Origin: Antennarius striatus
Taxonomy: Eukaryota; Chordata; Actinopteri; Lophiiformes; Antennariidae
DNA length: 64,000 bases
Direction: 5' to 3'
Assembly (NCBI RefSeq): GCF_040054535.1
Contig: NC_090779.1
Coordinates: 22,562,501-22,626,500, forward strand
Below are positions 50,701-64,000 of the stretch, piece after piece. The position numbers and the translations under genes are program-made. How positions within the stretch are numbered: position 1 is the first letter of the stretch; every line of letters begins with the position of its first letter. The notes under the pieces were generated by a model. That model searched no databases and was not told the DNA's origin. It was given only the letters and a program-made list of their open reading frames with translations.

Positions 50701-51615
50701 AGAATCATGAACCTTCTGGGCCTGCTTTAGATGGTTCTGAGCCTTTGGAACCTCTTTTCTAGCTCTTTTGGGTCAGCAGTGGTCAATGTCTGGTAGTTAA
50801 GGCCTAGAAACCTTATGAGAATCTATGACTGAACAGATAGTCTTTGGTCTGATGATGATGATGATGATCAGCAGACTGAATCACAGAGACGCTGCACTGC
50901 TACTATGCTAAACCTTCTTGTTGAATTGGGTTTCGCAATCAGATTATAATTTTTACATTTATAAAAAGAAATTAAATGATTCACACCTTATTTTTTAACA
51001 TTTTCTGAATGTTCAGTTGAGGTTCAAACCTCTTGTATGCACCTTGTTGTTTTCTCACAATGCCTTATGTTCATGCGACATGTAATTGATATTATTGATT
51101 CCAGCTATGACTGGCCAATTGTAGTCAGACGGATTAAAGATTCACACAGAACGGCTTTCAGCATCTCATGCATTTCAGTTTCTTTAATTAAAAATAAGAC
51201 TTACAGCTGTGAGGGAAGAAGCTTCAGCTGATCAGTTCTCTCCAGAAGTGCTCCTCTCTCCTTCATGCCCTTCCAAAACTCCAAAAAAGACATTTTTCTG
51301 CCCATCCTGGCTCCAGTTGTTGGTGTCCTGTGTCCTCCTGTAGCTGCTGGTTCTTTGTCTCTCTGTGGTCACTCCTCATCTTCATTAAAGTCCCAGACCC
51401 AGAGCAATGCATACACAGGGTTTCACAGTGAAGCCCTCAGCCTCATCCTGATTGGCTCTGCTCTGAACAGATGTCTATGGAGACAGCAACAGTTTAATTT
51501 AATAGAGTGCTGATTCAACCGCAGCTCTACATGGCTCTACTTTCCACTCAGTCGGGTCCTGCTTGTTTTTATCTTTTGAATTCATTGTTACTCTGCCGGT
51601 GTTCAACTCTTTATC
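50701..51615. other. intergenic sequence, no gene seen
   Basis: No exon or clear repeat is recognised, apart from a short GAT run near 50850. Confidence 0.4.
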
Positions 51616-51619
51616 ATTG

Positions 51620-51795
<176 letters not shown>

Positions 51796-52015
51796 CCTGT
51801 TGTCCACATATCTTCATTAGAACTTTTCAATCTGTTCCTGGAAACAGTGAAATCATCGTCTAGTAGAACTCCTCTCACTGTGACACAAACCCAGAACACA
51901 GAGGGTGAATGAAAGGAACAAGGCCCGTATTGTCCCTTAATGAGAAATCTGCTCTGTTCAAATTAATCTGTCACACCACAAACATTCCTGCCACTAAAGC
52001 AGAGCATGATTCAAA

Positions 52016-52330
52016 TTAGATACGGGCTAAATATAAACAACATGTGGGCTGAATGTAAACAAGATGTGACCTAAAAGTAAACAGTGTGTAGGCTAAATGT
52101 AAATAAGATATGGGATAAACGTCAACAACACATGGGTAAAACGTAAACAATATGTGGACTAATTTTAAATAACATGTGGGATAAATGTAAACATCATGTG
52201 GGATAAAGTAAACAGCATGTAGGCTGAATATAAACAACATGTTAGGAAAATGTAAACAACATGTGGGCTAAATGTAAATAACATGTAGGCTAAATGTAAA
52301 TAAATAAAGATTGAGGCTAAATGTTTACAG
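52016..52330. repeat. ~24-bp minisatellite
   Basis: About a dozen diverged copies of a unit like AACATGTGGGCTAAATGTAA. Its apparent ORFs on the minus strand are by-products of the repeat. Confidence 0.8.
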
Positions 52331-52469
52331 GTGTGGAATTAATGTAAACCACACATGTTGAAATAAAAACATAAGTGTAAACATGTGAACTAGATGTACA
52401 CAAAATGCACAACATAAAATACCAGGATTCTTTCGAAATTATTCAAAATAATGATAATAAAACATTGAG

Positions 52470-52875
52470 AGGGAAAGGGGGTGTCCCAGTGATAATGCTG
52501 TTACCTTACAGCAAGAAGGTCCCCTGGGGGCCTTTCTGTGTGCATGTTCACCCACGTTTTAAGAATATTAAGTTATTTGAAAGCTTGACAGACAAACAGG
52601 CCCGGATCACATGACCTCCTCTCATCCATGGAGACCTGGCAAAGGAAAAATTGCACAAGCACACAACAGTGAAACTCATCAAAAAGCAGCTGAACGTCCT
52701 GGAGAACAAGGATCCACATCCAAACATCTGGAGCAAGGCAGGAGCCAGGAAATGACATTCAGTTTCTGAAAAGCACATTTTTCACAAAACACATGGACTT
52801 CACCCACTGTGGGAGTGCTGATGAGTTAATTTGTAATTTCATTTGGGATTAATAAAGCAAGTATGTAAGAATCAA
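52470..52875 (+). mobile_element. degraded retroposon with AATAAA-CTAT tail
   Basis: The head (GTTACCTTACAGCAAGAAGG, then GGGGGCCTTTCTGTGTGCAT) resembles a common teleost tRNA-derived retroposon. The tail GGGATTAATAAAGCAAGTAT leads into the CTAT microsatellite, as such elements often do. Head and tail may belong to two elements. Confidence 0.5.
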
Positions 52876-52878
52876 TCA

Positions 52879-53012
<134 letters not shown>

Positions 53013-53189
53013 ATACTTACCTACCTATTATACTGTTAGCTATCTGGACAAAAGACCATTTTACCAGTGAAAACCTGCATCTGATGCACCAACATGAGGG
53101 ATTCACAGGAGATGTACAGACTACTGGTTACACACTACTGATGCACTCACATCCTGCATGTTACACACTTGTCTAACATACTTTGGTTT

Positions 53190-53430
53190 TGCAGGAGGAG
53201 TCCACTAAGTGTTGAACTGGGGACCAGAAGTCGCCGGTTCGAGACTTGAGTTGGCCAAAACATTTGGAGTGTGAGCTGGCAGTCGGAGCTGTCAGTTCAC
53301 CTCCTGAGCACTGCCAAGGTGCCCTTGAGCAAGGCACCGGCTCCCCTAAAATCTGCTCATTCGGGGCGCACCAGGAAGGAGCTGCCCATCACTCTGCCTC
53401 CCATTTGTATATACAGTACTGTATTCTGTA
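53190..53430 (+). mobile_element. teleost tRNA-derived SINE, partial
   Basis: GGGGACCAGAAGTCGCCGGT with the B-box-like GGTTCGAGAC, followed by GTGCCCTTGAGCAAGGCACC and CATTCGGGGCGC, matches the body of an abundant fish SINE family as I remember it. The tRNA head is damaged. Confidence 0.65.
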
Positions 53431-53679
53431 GCAGACAGACTCAGGACAACCTACAATATTGTTCAGGGCATTAAAAAAGTATAAAGTGAAATTTTGAAAT
53501 TGACCTAGTTTTTCAATGCAAGACTTGTGATCTAATTTTCATCCCCTTGCCTCCGAATAAAGTGTTACGAATGCAGTCTTTGAATTCTAGGGAGTCTCCT
53601 CTTCCTCCCCTTCCTCCGTCCTCCTCGAGGTGTCCTGTCTCTTTAAATGTTTGAAAGGGCAGCGCGCGACCTGTCCCGC

Positions 53680-53687
53680 TGACGTCA
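53680..53687. promoter_or_regulatory. CRE palindrome in the nup160 promoter
   Basis: A perfect TGACGTCA lies 18 bp upstream of the nup160 ATG, within a GC-rich stretch (AGCGCGCGACC) and with no TATA box. This fits a housekeeping promoter using CREB/ATF factors; use is inferred. Confidence 0.5.
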
Positions 53688-53705
53688 CAGATCCATGAGG
53701 GGAAA

Positions 53706-56700
53706 ATGGCGGCGGTGCTGGAGCGCAGCTTCATAGAAATCTGTGGATTTGAGAGGGAAACTCTGCAACGGTTCCGAGATGTGACCGTCAACCTCGGTAA
53801 AACTTCCCCCGGACGCTTTTCACTCGTGTTCTGCTGCTCTCCGACATCCAACACCTTTTATCCGCGAGGGACTGGAGTGTTATGACATGCTAACAACAGC
53901 TAGTACCGTTAACACGCTGTTTGTAAAGTTAGCGGCCGGCCTAAGATCATTTAACCTGGATTAGTCAGATTGGGTTATTTTGGGACGGGAAATAAACGTG
54001 ACAAAGTACACGAAGCTATTGTCAATTGTTCTGTCTGTCTGTCAAAATGTCTCTAATTAGCTTCAGCTGTGTTGTTAACCGGTAACTCCATCTGTCAGAT
54101 GTGCTAACTATCGTTAACAAGACTGTTCTGTTCATCCCGTCCACCTTCTGGTGGTAAAGTCATCAAACTAAGTATTATTATTATTATTACTCTGATTTTG
54201 GCCACTTTCTTTAATTAATAAATCAGAACCGTAGCTGATTATTGTGACAGTAAATTGAACGGTTAGCTCAGAATTCACGGGACTCCCATCTACACACATT
54301 GTTTTGTTACAATGGATAATAGATTAGATCAAAGGTCAGATTTGAGAAAAGCACCATATAAATGGATGAAATCCGTCAGATGCATACACACTGCCATTAT
54401 GCTTCCTTCTTGTGTTTGTTCTCTGCAGGGTTGAGTGCTCTTCCTGGTGGTGTGAAGTTCCCTGACAGCGCTGGAGCCTTTCATTATGAGGAGAGTGGGA
54501 AGCTGCTGTCGATCACCAGTAACAGATTCATTCACTGGTGAGTAACACCAGCAGCTCTGCTTGTTCTCTCCAAATTTCTTTCCCAAACATGAATTATTTA
54601 TATTGTGTCTGTACAGTACAAACACAACTTGTTAAAGGACTGAGTAAGTTCAGTGTGATTGTGCATTAACACTAACTGTGCAGGTCCACATCCGGAGATG
54701 CAGTGCAGCTGGTGGAGCAATCTCTGGACACCAACCTGCTCAATAATGCCGTCAAGCTCAAGTTCACCCACTGCACTGTGCTGCCTGGAGGAGTCAGCAT
54801 CCAGGAGACCCTCAATAATGTCATCATCCTCATTTCCACCAATCAGACTGTTCACAGATTGGTGCTGCCCCACCCTTCACGCATGTACCGCAGTGTGAGT
54901 ACTAAAGGGAAACGATGAACGAAGCTTGTAGTACATGAGTCTGCGATGCGGGCTCATGTTGTTACTGGCAAATTAGAGCTACAGGTGTATCATGTTTGAT
55001 GCTAAAGCTAGAAGACCTGCTAGCTCATGGTATATTAACACAAGATAGACTTTTCAGGGTTGCTAACAGGTTGACTGAGTTTCTTGGAGATCCAGACACA
55101 TTTAATTGAAGTAGACAGACGATAACAGTAGTACCGATACTTGATGCTGGCTGTCATCTCCAGGAGCTGGTGACAGAGCTTCACATGCAGTCCATCTTCA
55201 CTGATGTGGGGAAGCTGAGTTTCCACGACCCCTCTCACAGTGCCATCATCCCCAACTCAGTGGGACAAACTGGGAGTCCCATGACTTCCACAGCATGGCT
55301 CAGTCAGTCTGGGGAGGCTCACTATGCTCTTGCTTCACCTGCTGGAGGCATTATGGTGATCACACTGCCGCCCCATGACACACAGGGTAAAGACTGCCTC
55401 CTACTTTCAACAGAAGTGCCTGTTGTGTGTGTATATTCACGTGTGTTTGTGCGTTACAGGAGGTGTGTCGGTGCTGGAGCTGAAGAGGAGCTCCATGATG
55501 CAGAGGCTGTCTGGCTGGATGCCCACAGCGATCCGTGGGGAGCAGAGTCCAGCCGACTTAGTCCTGAGTTTGGCTGTCAGAGAGCTGGAGGAAGACTCCT
55601 TCATCTTCGCTCTCTGTCAGGATCACAAGCTGCGAATGTGGTCCCTCAGGGTGAGATCTTTAATCATGTCATCTGCGTAGAAAATGGAGGGTTTGGGAGA
55701 CTGAATGCAGACGTACTGAGACTAAGGCTAACAGGGCGTATGGTGCTAACATACTGAGACTACAGCTAGAAGTTTTATGCTAGCCGTCACCAAATGCTCC
55801 TCTTGTGTCCTCCTGCAGGAGCAGGCATGCCTGCTGGAGGCCGATATGTTGGAATACATGCCGGCCTGTAAAGGAGTGAAGCGTCTGGCTGGTCAGGGTC
55901 ACCGTCTGAGGCTGGTCTTCTCCCCCACCACCGGTCTCTGCGTCTGTGTCTACCTGGCCGTACCTCAGAGAGGACAGTTCACCGTCTTGCAGCTGGTCGC
56001 CACAGAAAACAACCGCTACAGCCTCGACCACATCTCCTCGCTCTTCACCACACAGGTTAGCAGATGGTGCTTTATTACCTTAAACGTCTCCCAAACTGTT
56101 TAATGCACACATTAAAAGTCTGTCTTCCAACAGGAGACTCTTGTGGATTTTGTTCTAACCTCCTCAGACATCTGGGGTGTCTGGGTGGACGACTCCAACA
56201 CCACTGTGGTCAAATACATCAACTTTGAACAGTAAGTATTCAGAGATAATCACCGAAGTGACATCATGTCTGATCTTGTTTTACTCCTGTTTTGTTTCAA
56301 ATAAATAAGATAAAGAATTTGTAGACTCATCTAAGAAAATTAATCTCCAACCAGCAAAATTCACTGAACAGCAAACGTAGCTCTGGACAATTCAAGCATT
56401 TACTGTTATACCAACGTTCACCACTATGTGTCTCCTGACTCAGCAGCGTCTGTTTAGCTTTATGGGGTGTGGATAGCTCAGTGGTCGGGGTGCTCGAGGC
56501 TCCGTCAGGACTTTGAGGTTTCAGTTACACGTGTCACCCCTTCAGCTTTCTCTATCTGTGAAGACAGAAAGCAGATTTCACTGGAGTATGCATGGAAAAA
56601 CATTTAACTGTGGGGAGTGTCTCTTTGAATGGAGTTTTTTAACACATTTCTAAATATTGGTGTGTAACTGTGTGTGTCTGTGTTGTCCTCAGTAACACAG

Positions 56701-59700
56701 CTGGGCAGTGGAACCAGGTGTTTGTTCAGCCGCCACCAGAAGAAGAAGTCCACATGGGCGTGGACCAGGACCCCCGAGTAAGACAGCAGCACACAAGAAT
56801 CTTATATCTCAGACATTAAAGTGGGGGAAGTTTTTCTAATAATAAAATATGATACAAACATTATATCAATAAACAAAAACGAAATTTTGGCTCTAGATTG
56901 GACACCAAGAATAGATGAAAAAGGGTTTAGGTTGAAGTAAAACATGAGAAATATCAACTCATCTCTTTGTGCTTTGAGATTTAAGAGGTTAGATTTTACA
57001 TAGCTTCAATAACCTATGTAAGGTGATGTACAGAAAAAAATCAAGTGATTCTGAGGTTATCAGTTTTTATCAGCTTTTGTCAGAAGCGTTTGATAAGGAA
57101 AGATTTGTCTGCTTTTTACTGCTTTTTTTGTGTTTTCATGGCATCGGAGTCAACATATCAGGAAAAAAAAATACAGGAAGGCAAACACAACAGCTGCTAA
57201 TGGGAAAAGAGCGGGCTTTAAATATGTTCTTACTGTAAAAATACTATTGGAGAAGAAGGGGGGCGAGGGGTTCCACTGAAGAGGTGAAAGGTGCGTCATA
57301 GGTCGGCTGAGTCCTCAGTTGTGAAGAATGTTTTAGATTTATTGGGTTTCTGTCCTCAGGCGTTTTGTATGCTGTCAGATGTGTTTATTATTAAACCCCC
57401 TTCTCACTATTCAGCCCCATTTTGGCCCCGGTCCCCAGCCTCTAGTTGTTCTTGGCCTGTCTGTTTCCTCTTTATCTCACTGTGTAGCTATGCAATGAGA
57501 GAGACCCACACTATCATCCCTGTAGTCCTCCCCCACTTCCACAGCAGATGCAGAATTGCCGTGTGAAAGTTCCTTTTGTGGTTTGTGAGGTCTCAGTCCT
57601 GCATTCACACTTCAGCGTCGAGAGTGCAGATGGATCCGATCACAGCTACACAAATCTCGAGTTAAAACTCTCTAGTTTTCCTCTGTGCCAGTGGATTTAT
57701 TCCTGTTCGTTCGTGGCATCTAAATTAGTGATCAAAAGTAACAAACGATAAATAAATGATTGAAAACATACAACAGATTTCAACAGAATTCCAAATAAAA
57801 GAAAGAAGAGTGTGTTGTGCTAACTTGGCTCTAACTGTTCATTCATCATATTGACCGATTGAATATCCTGTGTGTTATATTAACAGGAGACGTACCTGGA
57901 GGTTCTCTTCTCCCCTCTACGCTTCACAGCGTCCTCCATAGTTAAAGCTCTGCAGGTGAGTGACTAGATAAAGCTCTGCAGTTGAGGTGATCATGTACCA
58001 GATGCAGCACAAAGCGTTAGCACAGCCTCACAGCCTGAGCGGCGCACCGACGTTCACACCGCATCTACCTGCTCTGGTTGTGTTTTTAGATCTACCGCAG
58101 AGGCTCAGACAGGATCTCTGATTTGTCCTGGGAGAGTCTGAAGAAGGAGGTGACCGTAGCTGTAGAGAGCGAGGTAACGTTTCTGCTGTGAAGGAATCAG
58201 TAACTAAACTGTCGTTTAGGTTTGTTTCAGACTTTCCATTTTGATTTTAGAATCAGAAAGGGTGTAATGACCGGGTTTCCTTGCCTGTCTTCCTCCTGCA
58301 GCTGCAGGGCAGCGTGACGGAGTTTGAGTTTTCCCAGGAGGAGTATCGTCTTCTGCAGGTGGAGTTCTGGTCCAAGTTTTACGCCTGTTGTCTTCAGTAC
58401 CAGGAGGCTCTGTCCATGCCTCTGGGCCTGACGGTCAGTCAGCACACCGGCATGGTGTGCCTGCTGAAGAAGGTAAAGCTGCTGCTCTTGTGGAGCTCCA
58501 CATCTGCTGAAACAGAGACATGACGAGTGTGTGCAGTCACATCTTTCACCAGTAACTGTCTTGTGGACACTCTGCTGCGTGTTCCAGGGGTTCGTGTCCT
58601 TCTTGCTGCCTTGCTTTGCTGTGGATCATCTGTACCTGTCCTATGACGAGTACCTGTTCACAGAGGAGGAGACGCCCATCACTGAGGGTACGCTCCTGTT
58701 TGCAGAAAGATGGCCGACGCAGCGTCACGTGACCTGAAAGCTGGATTTTTTTTTTTTTTGAACAGTCATTCTGCTGTTTTGAGACTAACATGTACGTCTT
58801 GTCACATGTGTGGTGGCGTGTTCTTCAGACCCTGAGGTGGGCCGTGACGTTCTGCAGCTGGTTCAGTGTCTGCGCCTGGTTAGCGACGCCGTTTCTGGAG
58901 AGATGGCATACGAGATGGAGAAGGCTCTGGAGCACCTGCAGTCACCGGAGAGGGCGGCGGAACTCGTGCTGGAGAACATGCTGTCCAACGACAAGTCAGT
59001 CACATGACACTCACGACTTTCGTAGTGAACCTGGTCTAATAGTAACAGCTGCAGTAAACAAACACTTAATGTTTTAGTCTTGAGTTTCAGGAAGAGATGG
59101 AAGTTTGTGGTTTTCTTAAGTTTTGTTCTTATTCTTTGAGATTTAAAGCTCTAACATCCCGTTTAGATTTTAACACACTAACCCAGAACACATATGATAG
59201 TTTAGTTGTTAAATATTTATGTTTCCTGTAGTGACAACGTCATCGAGGACATCCAGAACAAACTGCAGGACATCCGTAACCCGATGGCGGCCATGATGGT
59301 CCTTCTCAGGGAGATGGACCTGGAGACTGATGCAGAGGCGGGGGAAGGACCCCTCGTACCCGGTATGAGACTTAAACAAACAGGTGAAGGTGACTTTATG
59401 TATCACCTGACCCACATAGATATGAGATATGCCTTGAGTAATCCCACAAGAGGAAATTCCAAATTACAGTAGCACCAATAAAGCAGGTAAAACTAGCAGA
59501 AGTCCAACTGAGACAGGAAGTACAAAAAGTGGTATTAGAAATCTCATCTGAAAAAAAATCTCAATAATATTTAAAAACTCATGTATGCATTGGACAGATT
59601 TATATGTACACCTGTTTACACCCACACACAAATGTATGTATATGAATATGTGTGTGTTACTCAGGCATTGCACAGATTACTCAGAGCAGTTTTTGCTGTA

Positions 59701-62700
59701 GTCTAACTTCAACTTCACACACTTTGGGTGGAGCATCCTGTTTCTGATGGAGTGAGTTTGTTGGAGGGGGTGGGAATCATTAACTCTCATGGAGGACAGC
59801 TTGGCTCTCTCTCCCCCACCTCCTCCACAAGTTCCAGAGGGCGTCCGAGGACGGACCCATGTAGACTCCTGATACAGAGCCATGACTTAGTGAAGGTGTG
59901 TCCTGTTCTTTAACACTCCGTTGTTTTTTTCCTGGTTCTTGTCTTGCAGGTCAGAGCCTGAACACCAGGATCAGTCTGTCTCAGCTGTACGGCAGCAGCT
60001 CAGCGGCATCTGTGGTCTGTCAGGCCGTCTGTCACATGACCATGACCAGAGCCCTGTTCTGCAGAGACATGTTAATCCTGCAGAAACTCTACCTGCGCTT
60101 CGGAGACAACGTAGGCACACAGAGACTACAGTTGGTGGCGCTCTGCCGCTAGTTTTACCGACAGGAAACGTTAAAGGCGCCATCTGCTGGAGCATAAAGC
60201 AAATTATGTCTGTTCATGATTGAATCAAGTAATTGGTGTGTGTGTGTGTTCAGGTGTTTCTGAGTGGGGGTGCTCAGCTGCTGCAGCTCCAGCAGGAGCT
60301 GATCCCACGGAGCTCCCACCTCCTCTCCTCCTATTACCTCCTTAAAAACGTCAGTCAGAGCCTGGCCTCCTCTGTCCCCGTGGACATCATGTAGGTACAC
60401 ACACACACACACACACGTATCCCTGATGATGTGTACTGTTACACTGACCTGTGTATTATTGTTTAACCTTTGACCTCTTGCAGAGACGCTAACCTGCAGC
60501 ACCTCACTGTGTTGGAGCTGTCAGACACCCCGGCCCTCTCCAGCAGATCAGGTCAGTGACCTCAGATCAGACGACTTTAGAACGACATCGATCCTCTCGT
60601 CAGTTTTTTCTGGAATAATTGAAGAAGCTTTGATGGTGATGGTAGAAGAGAAGGAAGAGTGTTAAAGAAGTGCAGCTCAGGTTCTGAATGACCTTCTCTC
60701 ACCAGCGTTGAGTCCTCAGACGGTGGTGGAGCTCTTCTATCAGACCACAGCGAGGAAGATGATCATCTCCCAGATCTACTCCCAGCAGCAAAGTAACGCT
60801 CTGCTCCACTGGAGTCACATGATCTCCAACGTGGTCCACCTGCTGGCGCAGCTGCTGTATCTTTCACCTGGTCAAGTGTTTTCCGTTGATGATCTCCTTC
60901 CTGTCGTCATTGTCTGTTGTTGACTCTTAACTGGTGTTTCCCAGTTGGCCCAGTAACCCTAACTTCCAGTTCCCAGAGTGTCTGATGGCCAACTGCCAGT
61001 ACACCCAGCTGCAGGTGGGTTCAGCTCCGGTACTTTTTCATGAACAGCATCATTGTCTGCCTCCCCCAGATCCAGACAATGTGTGTCCAAGTTCAGCCAA
61101 AACCAGCACAGAGTTAAAAACACAAGAGCAAACCGATGGCTTCCAGCCAGGAGAGCTCCAAATAAATGTTTGGACTCATTTTAGAGTCTGGGATGAACGC
61201 AGAAATATCTCAGCTTTAATATCTCATCAGAAAAAACAGATCAACTAACTACTGATGAGTCAGTCGCCTAAAATGACGATGAAAAATTAAATTTACTTTA
61301 AATTTCTTCATTTAATAGGATCACAAATTAAAATGATTCAAATATACAGTAATAAAATATCTTTCTACACATTAGAAATAGGTGTCAGATGTTTTCGTAA
61401 AGATGGATGAAAAAGTAAAAATTAAGAATTTTTCCCATTTACAAACTATTAACAGATTTGTTTTCTTTGTGGGACAATTACTAGCAAACATCGGAGTCTG
61501 ATCTGATCCAGAATGTTTAAATTTCTAGGAAAAAATTCAAACTAATGTCACAGTTAATGTTTCAAACTGAGCTCAGGTCAAATTGCAGCGGAAACTGATG
61601 CAGGGAGGAAGGAGTCAGATTTTTTTTCTGGTTTCTGAAATATGAAGCTTCATGTATAAACATCCTGATGAGGGACCTGATTGGCTGACCTGTATTTCCT
61701 CTGTGCAGGAGTACGTGCGTTTGACGGGTCCATGGTGCCAGACCAACATTGGCTCCTGTTGCTTCATGCTGGGCCAGTGTTACCTGGCCAATGGGGAGGG
61801 TCAGAAGGTGAGTCTGGACTCATTGAAGCTGGCATCTGACTCTAGACACAAGTCACATGATCTGATAACACGTCTGTCCTCCTCAGGCCCTGCAGTGCTT
61901 TCAGGAAGCTGCGACAGAGGTGGAGAAGGAGGACTTCCTGGTCAGACTGACGGGCGCAGAGGAAGAGGAGGCTGCATCCACCCCCAGATTGCAGTATTAC
62001 AACAAGGTACCACACCTGGAATAACACCTGCTTTACATTACATCAGCATCATAAATATGTAGGGTTCATTTTATGTCATCTACAAAATACTTTTGTAATG
62101 TTAAGGAAATAGTTTGAAGGGTTCTAGTATGATACGCTTCATCCTTCATCTTCATCGTCTGACTCACCGTGTCGCTTCAGGTGCTGCGGCTGCTGGAGGA
62201 CGTCGGTCTGCCTGAACTTGTCATCCAGTTGGCCTCTCTGACCATCACAGAGGCTTCCAACGACGTCAACAGCCAGGTAACCGTAAGCACCCAGGTGAAC
62301 CACCACAATGGGCTGGTTTCTATGGTAACTGTCAGAAGGAGAGATTATTAATCAATGATACATAAACTGCACTCTTTGTAGAAAATACTACAGTACTCAG
62401 TCACTGTGGTGTAACAACAGCATAACAGACTGGTGGTAGAGCTGTAGACTAGATGTACAGTGGTGTAGTGCTGCCCTCTACTGGTTGGTTAGTAATAATC
62501 TTTTACTGAGCTGATACTGATCAGTTATCAGGTTCAAGACTTAACAGTCTCAGCTGATCCCAACTCCGTGAACAGATGATGATGTAATTGATCATTCTGA
62601 CATATCAGGTATTTAGTTGGTGACTAATTAACCCAAAGGGAGCTGAACTGATTGATTTGGTACTTTTCTATCTGATGACACAGAGCAGTGATATTTCATC

Positions 62701-63697
62701 TACTCAAATCTTAAGAGTGCTGTTCTATTTTCAATGTTTTCTGAATCTATGTCTAACCTGTCATCTCCAGGCTGCTCTCTGGACCCGGATATTCAAACAT
62801 CATCTGGATCTGGGGCATAATAGTGAAGCTTATGAAGCCCTCACCCAGAACCCAGACTGCAGCATGTCAGTACATACACACACTTATTTACACACATCTC
62901 CACCCACAGTTCAAGAACAATGAAAGAGTAGTTGAGTGTTTAGAGTTCATTCTCTCGTGTAGAGAGTGGTTTGATCTGTCAACTTTTGTGCCTCAGGCAA
63001 CTGGATTGTCTGCGTCAGCTGGTGGTGGTTCTGTGTGAACGCTCCCAACTCCAGGATTTAGTCCAGTTTCCTTACGTCAGTCTGCATGATGAGGTAAATC
63101 AGCCTCACAGGTTCACGGTGGCTGTCACAGGTTCACATCTGATGCATGTGGTAATTGTTGTGTGAACTCATCAGGTCGTCAGCATCATTGAATCTCGCGC
63201 CAGAGGTTTGGACCTGCTGTCCCACAATTACTACGAGCTTCTATACGCCTTCCACATCAACAGACACAACTACAGGAAAGGTACCAATTCCAGCACTTAC
63301 TGACACTAAATTTGACTGAAAACAGTTATTTCCTACTGCCCTACCTTTGGTTACTGTGTGATCATGTGTGTTTTTGTGTGTGTTTTAGCTGGGACGGTGA
63401 TGTTCGAGTTCGGGATGCGTTTGGGTCGAGAGGTTCGGACGCGTCTTGGTCTTCAGAAACAGGTGAACTGTTACCTGGCTGCTCTCAACTGTCTCCGCCT
63501 CATAAGACCAGAGTACGCCTGGATCGTCCAACCGGCTGCTGGAGCTGTGGTGCGTCCACATACACACACACGCGCACACACATGTACACTTCTGAATCAC
63601 TGTTTTGAATCACTGTTTTGAATCTGTTTGCTGCAGTACGAGCGTCCTGGAGCGTCTCCAAAGAGAAACTCTGATGGGGAGTTGACCTCTGAACCAG
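53706..63697 (+). CDS. nup160: nucleoporin Nup160, first 27 exons (3' end outside window)
   Basis: Scaffold subunit of the nuclear-pore Y complex (Nup107-160), needed for pore assembly and mRNA export. Exons: 53706-53796, 54429-54537, 54684-54894, 55164-55386, 55460-55650, 55819-56055, 56134-56231, 56693-56777, 57887-57955, 58090-58173, 58302-58472, 58588-58687, 58829-58994, 59232-59362, 59950-60110, 60254-60390, 60484-60551, 60706-60856, 60945-61014, 61709-61807, 61887-62006, 62181-62276, 62771-62865, 62997-63093, 63175-63280, 63389-63549, 63637-63697. They give 3,388 bp, about 1,129 of roughly 1,436 codons, all in frame. The start MAAVLERSFIEICGFERE mirrors remembered human MAAAGALERSF. Strong matches include TNQTVHRLVLPHPSRMYRS, FALCQDHKLRMWS, NRYSLDHISSLFTTQ, FYACCLQYQEALS, LDCLRQLVVVLCERSQLQDL and ALNCLRLIRPEYAWIVQP. 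The N-terminal part is the beta-propeller; the remainder is the alpha-solenoid. Confidence 0.96.
56461..56600 (+). mobile_element. nup160: tRNA-derived SINE-like fragment in nup160 intron
   Basis: GGTGTGGATAGCTCAGTGGT followed by CGGGGTGCTCGAGGCTCC has an A-box and a degenerate B-box (GGTTTCAGTTA) spaced as in tRNA-derived SINEs. No intact tRNA fold is evident. Confidence 0.45.
56778..57886 (+). other. nup160: 1.1-kb nup160 intron, no further feature
   Basis: This intron separates the exons encoding DQDPR and ETYLEVLFSP. It is AT-rich in its first half. Open frames inside it show no family match and no plausible splice sites. Confidence 0.6.
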
Positions 63698-64000
63698 GTG
63701 ATGTCAGCTGTTCTTCACATAACTGTAACATTAACAACCTCACTGTGAAGACTTGACATCAGTGCGATGTAATTAGTGGTAATAATAGAACTGAAATGTT
63801 ATTTTACTTTTCTAAACAGACATGTTGAGGGTCTAAAATACTCAAGAACACATAAATGTAAAACATTGACATTTAAGTAGTTTTTCATGAAAGTTTGGTC
63901 TGCAAATAATCGTTGAATTCACTTGATACTGAAATAAACTCAGGATCACTGGTTTATTTTGGAGTGTGCTGCCCTCTAGTGGAGAATTTCTTGAATGAGT
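63698..64000 (+). other. nup160: nup160 intron running off the window
   Basis: Starts with donor GTGATG after a phase-1 exon end (CCA-G). No acceptor with a convincing Nup160 continuation is seen before the end of the window. Confidence 0.6.

Noticed and set aside
57023..57751. Open frames in the large nup160 intron as extra exons
   Set aside because: No similarity to Nup160 and no fitting acceptor/donor phase. Exons 56693-56777 and 57887-57955 join directly in frame (R-E).

Overview
The window is vertebrate nuclear DNA, almost certainly from a ray-finned (teleost) fish. The evidence is multi-exon genes with GT-AG introns, a methionine-rich gamma-M crystallin (a fish lens family), fish-type tRNA-derived SINE fragments, a Tc1/mariner mini-element, and many CA, TG, ATT and CTAT microsatellites. 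All gene calls come from reading exons in frame across splice sites and comparing them with remembered family sequences; no database was searched.

Layout. (1) 166-14540 (+): laminin beta-1 (lamb1), 32 coding exons that join into 1,786 codons plus a stop. Only the signal-peptide exon is missing, upstream of the window. (2) 17019-18026 (+): a complete three-exon gamma-M crystallin gene with TATA box and polyadenylation signal. (3) 18158-18515: a 358-bp fold-back element. (4) 18758-34254: a 15.5-kb composite repeat. Matching outer arms point inward; between them lie one partial run in plus orientation and four head-to-tail 2.1-2.3-kb units in minus orientation. Each unit carries CCAAT/GC-box minirepeats, a TATA-like box, a 95-codon ORF followed by AATAAA, and a cluster of a 15-bp motif in both orientations. 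(5) 35312-48490 (-): a voltage-gated sodium channel (Nav1/scn4-like) alpha-subunit gene, 29 exons, with an uninterrupted joined frame of 1,583 codons. (6) 48.5-53.6 kb: mobile-element debris and simple repeats. (7) 53706-63697 (+): the first 27 exons of nup160, which runs off the right edge.

The main discovery candidate is the sodium-channel gene. Its exon sizes and both specialised AT-AC introns match vertebrate Nav genes, and no stop or frameshift was found. However, the selectivity filter reads D-Q-A-S instead of D-E-K-A, the four S4 voltage sensors have lost arginines (three of them also by small in-frame deletions), the inactivation motif is IFV instead of IFM, and four introns appear extra. 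This looks like a channel kept under some constraint but with changed permeation and gating, in the way Nax (SCN7A) departs from the family, although a very young pseudogene is not excluded. The second candidate is the 15.5-kb palindromic composite repeat, for which I recognise no family.

The four genes have unrelated roles (basement membrane, lens, excitable membrane, nuclear pore) and show no operon-like organisation.
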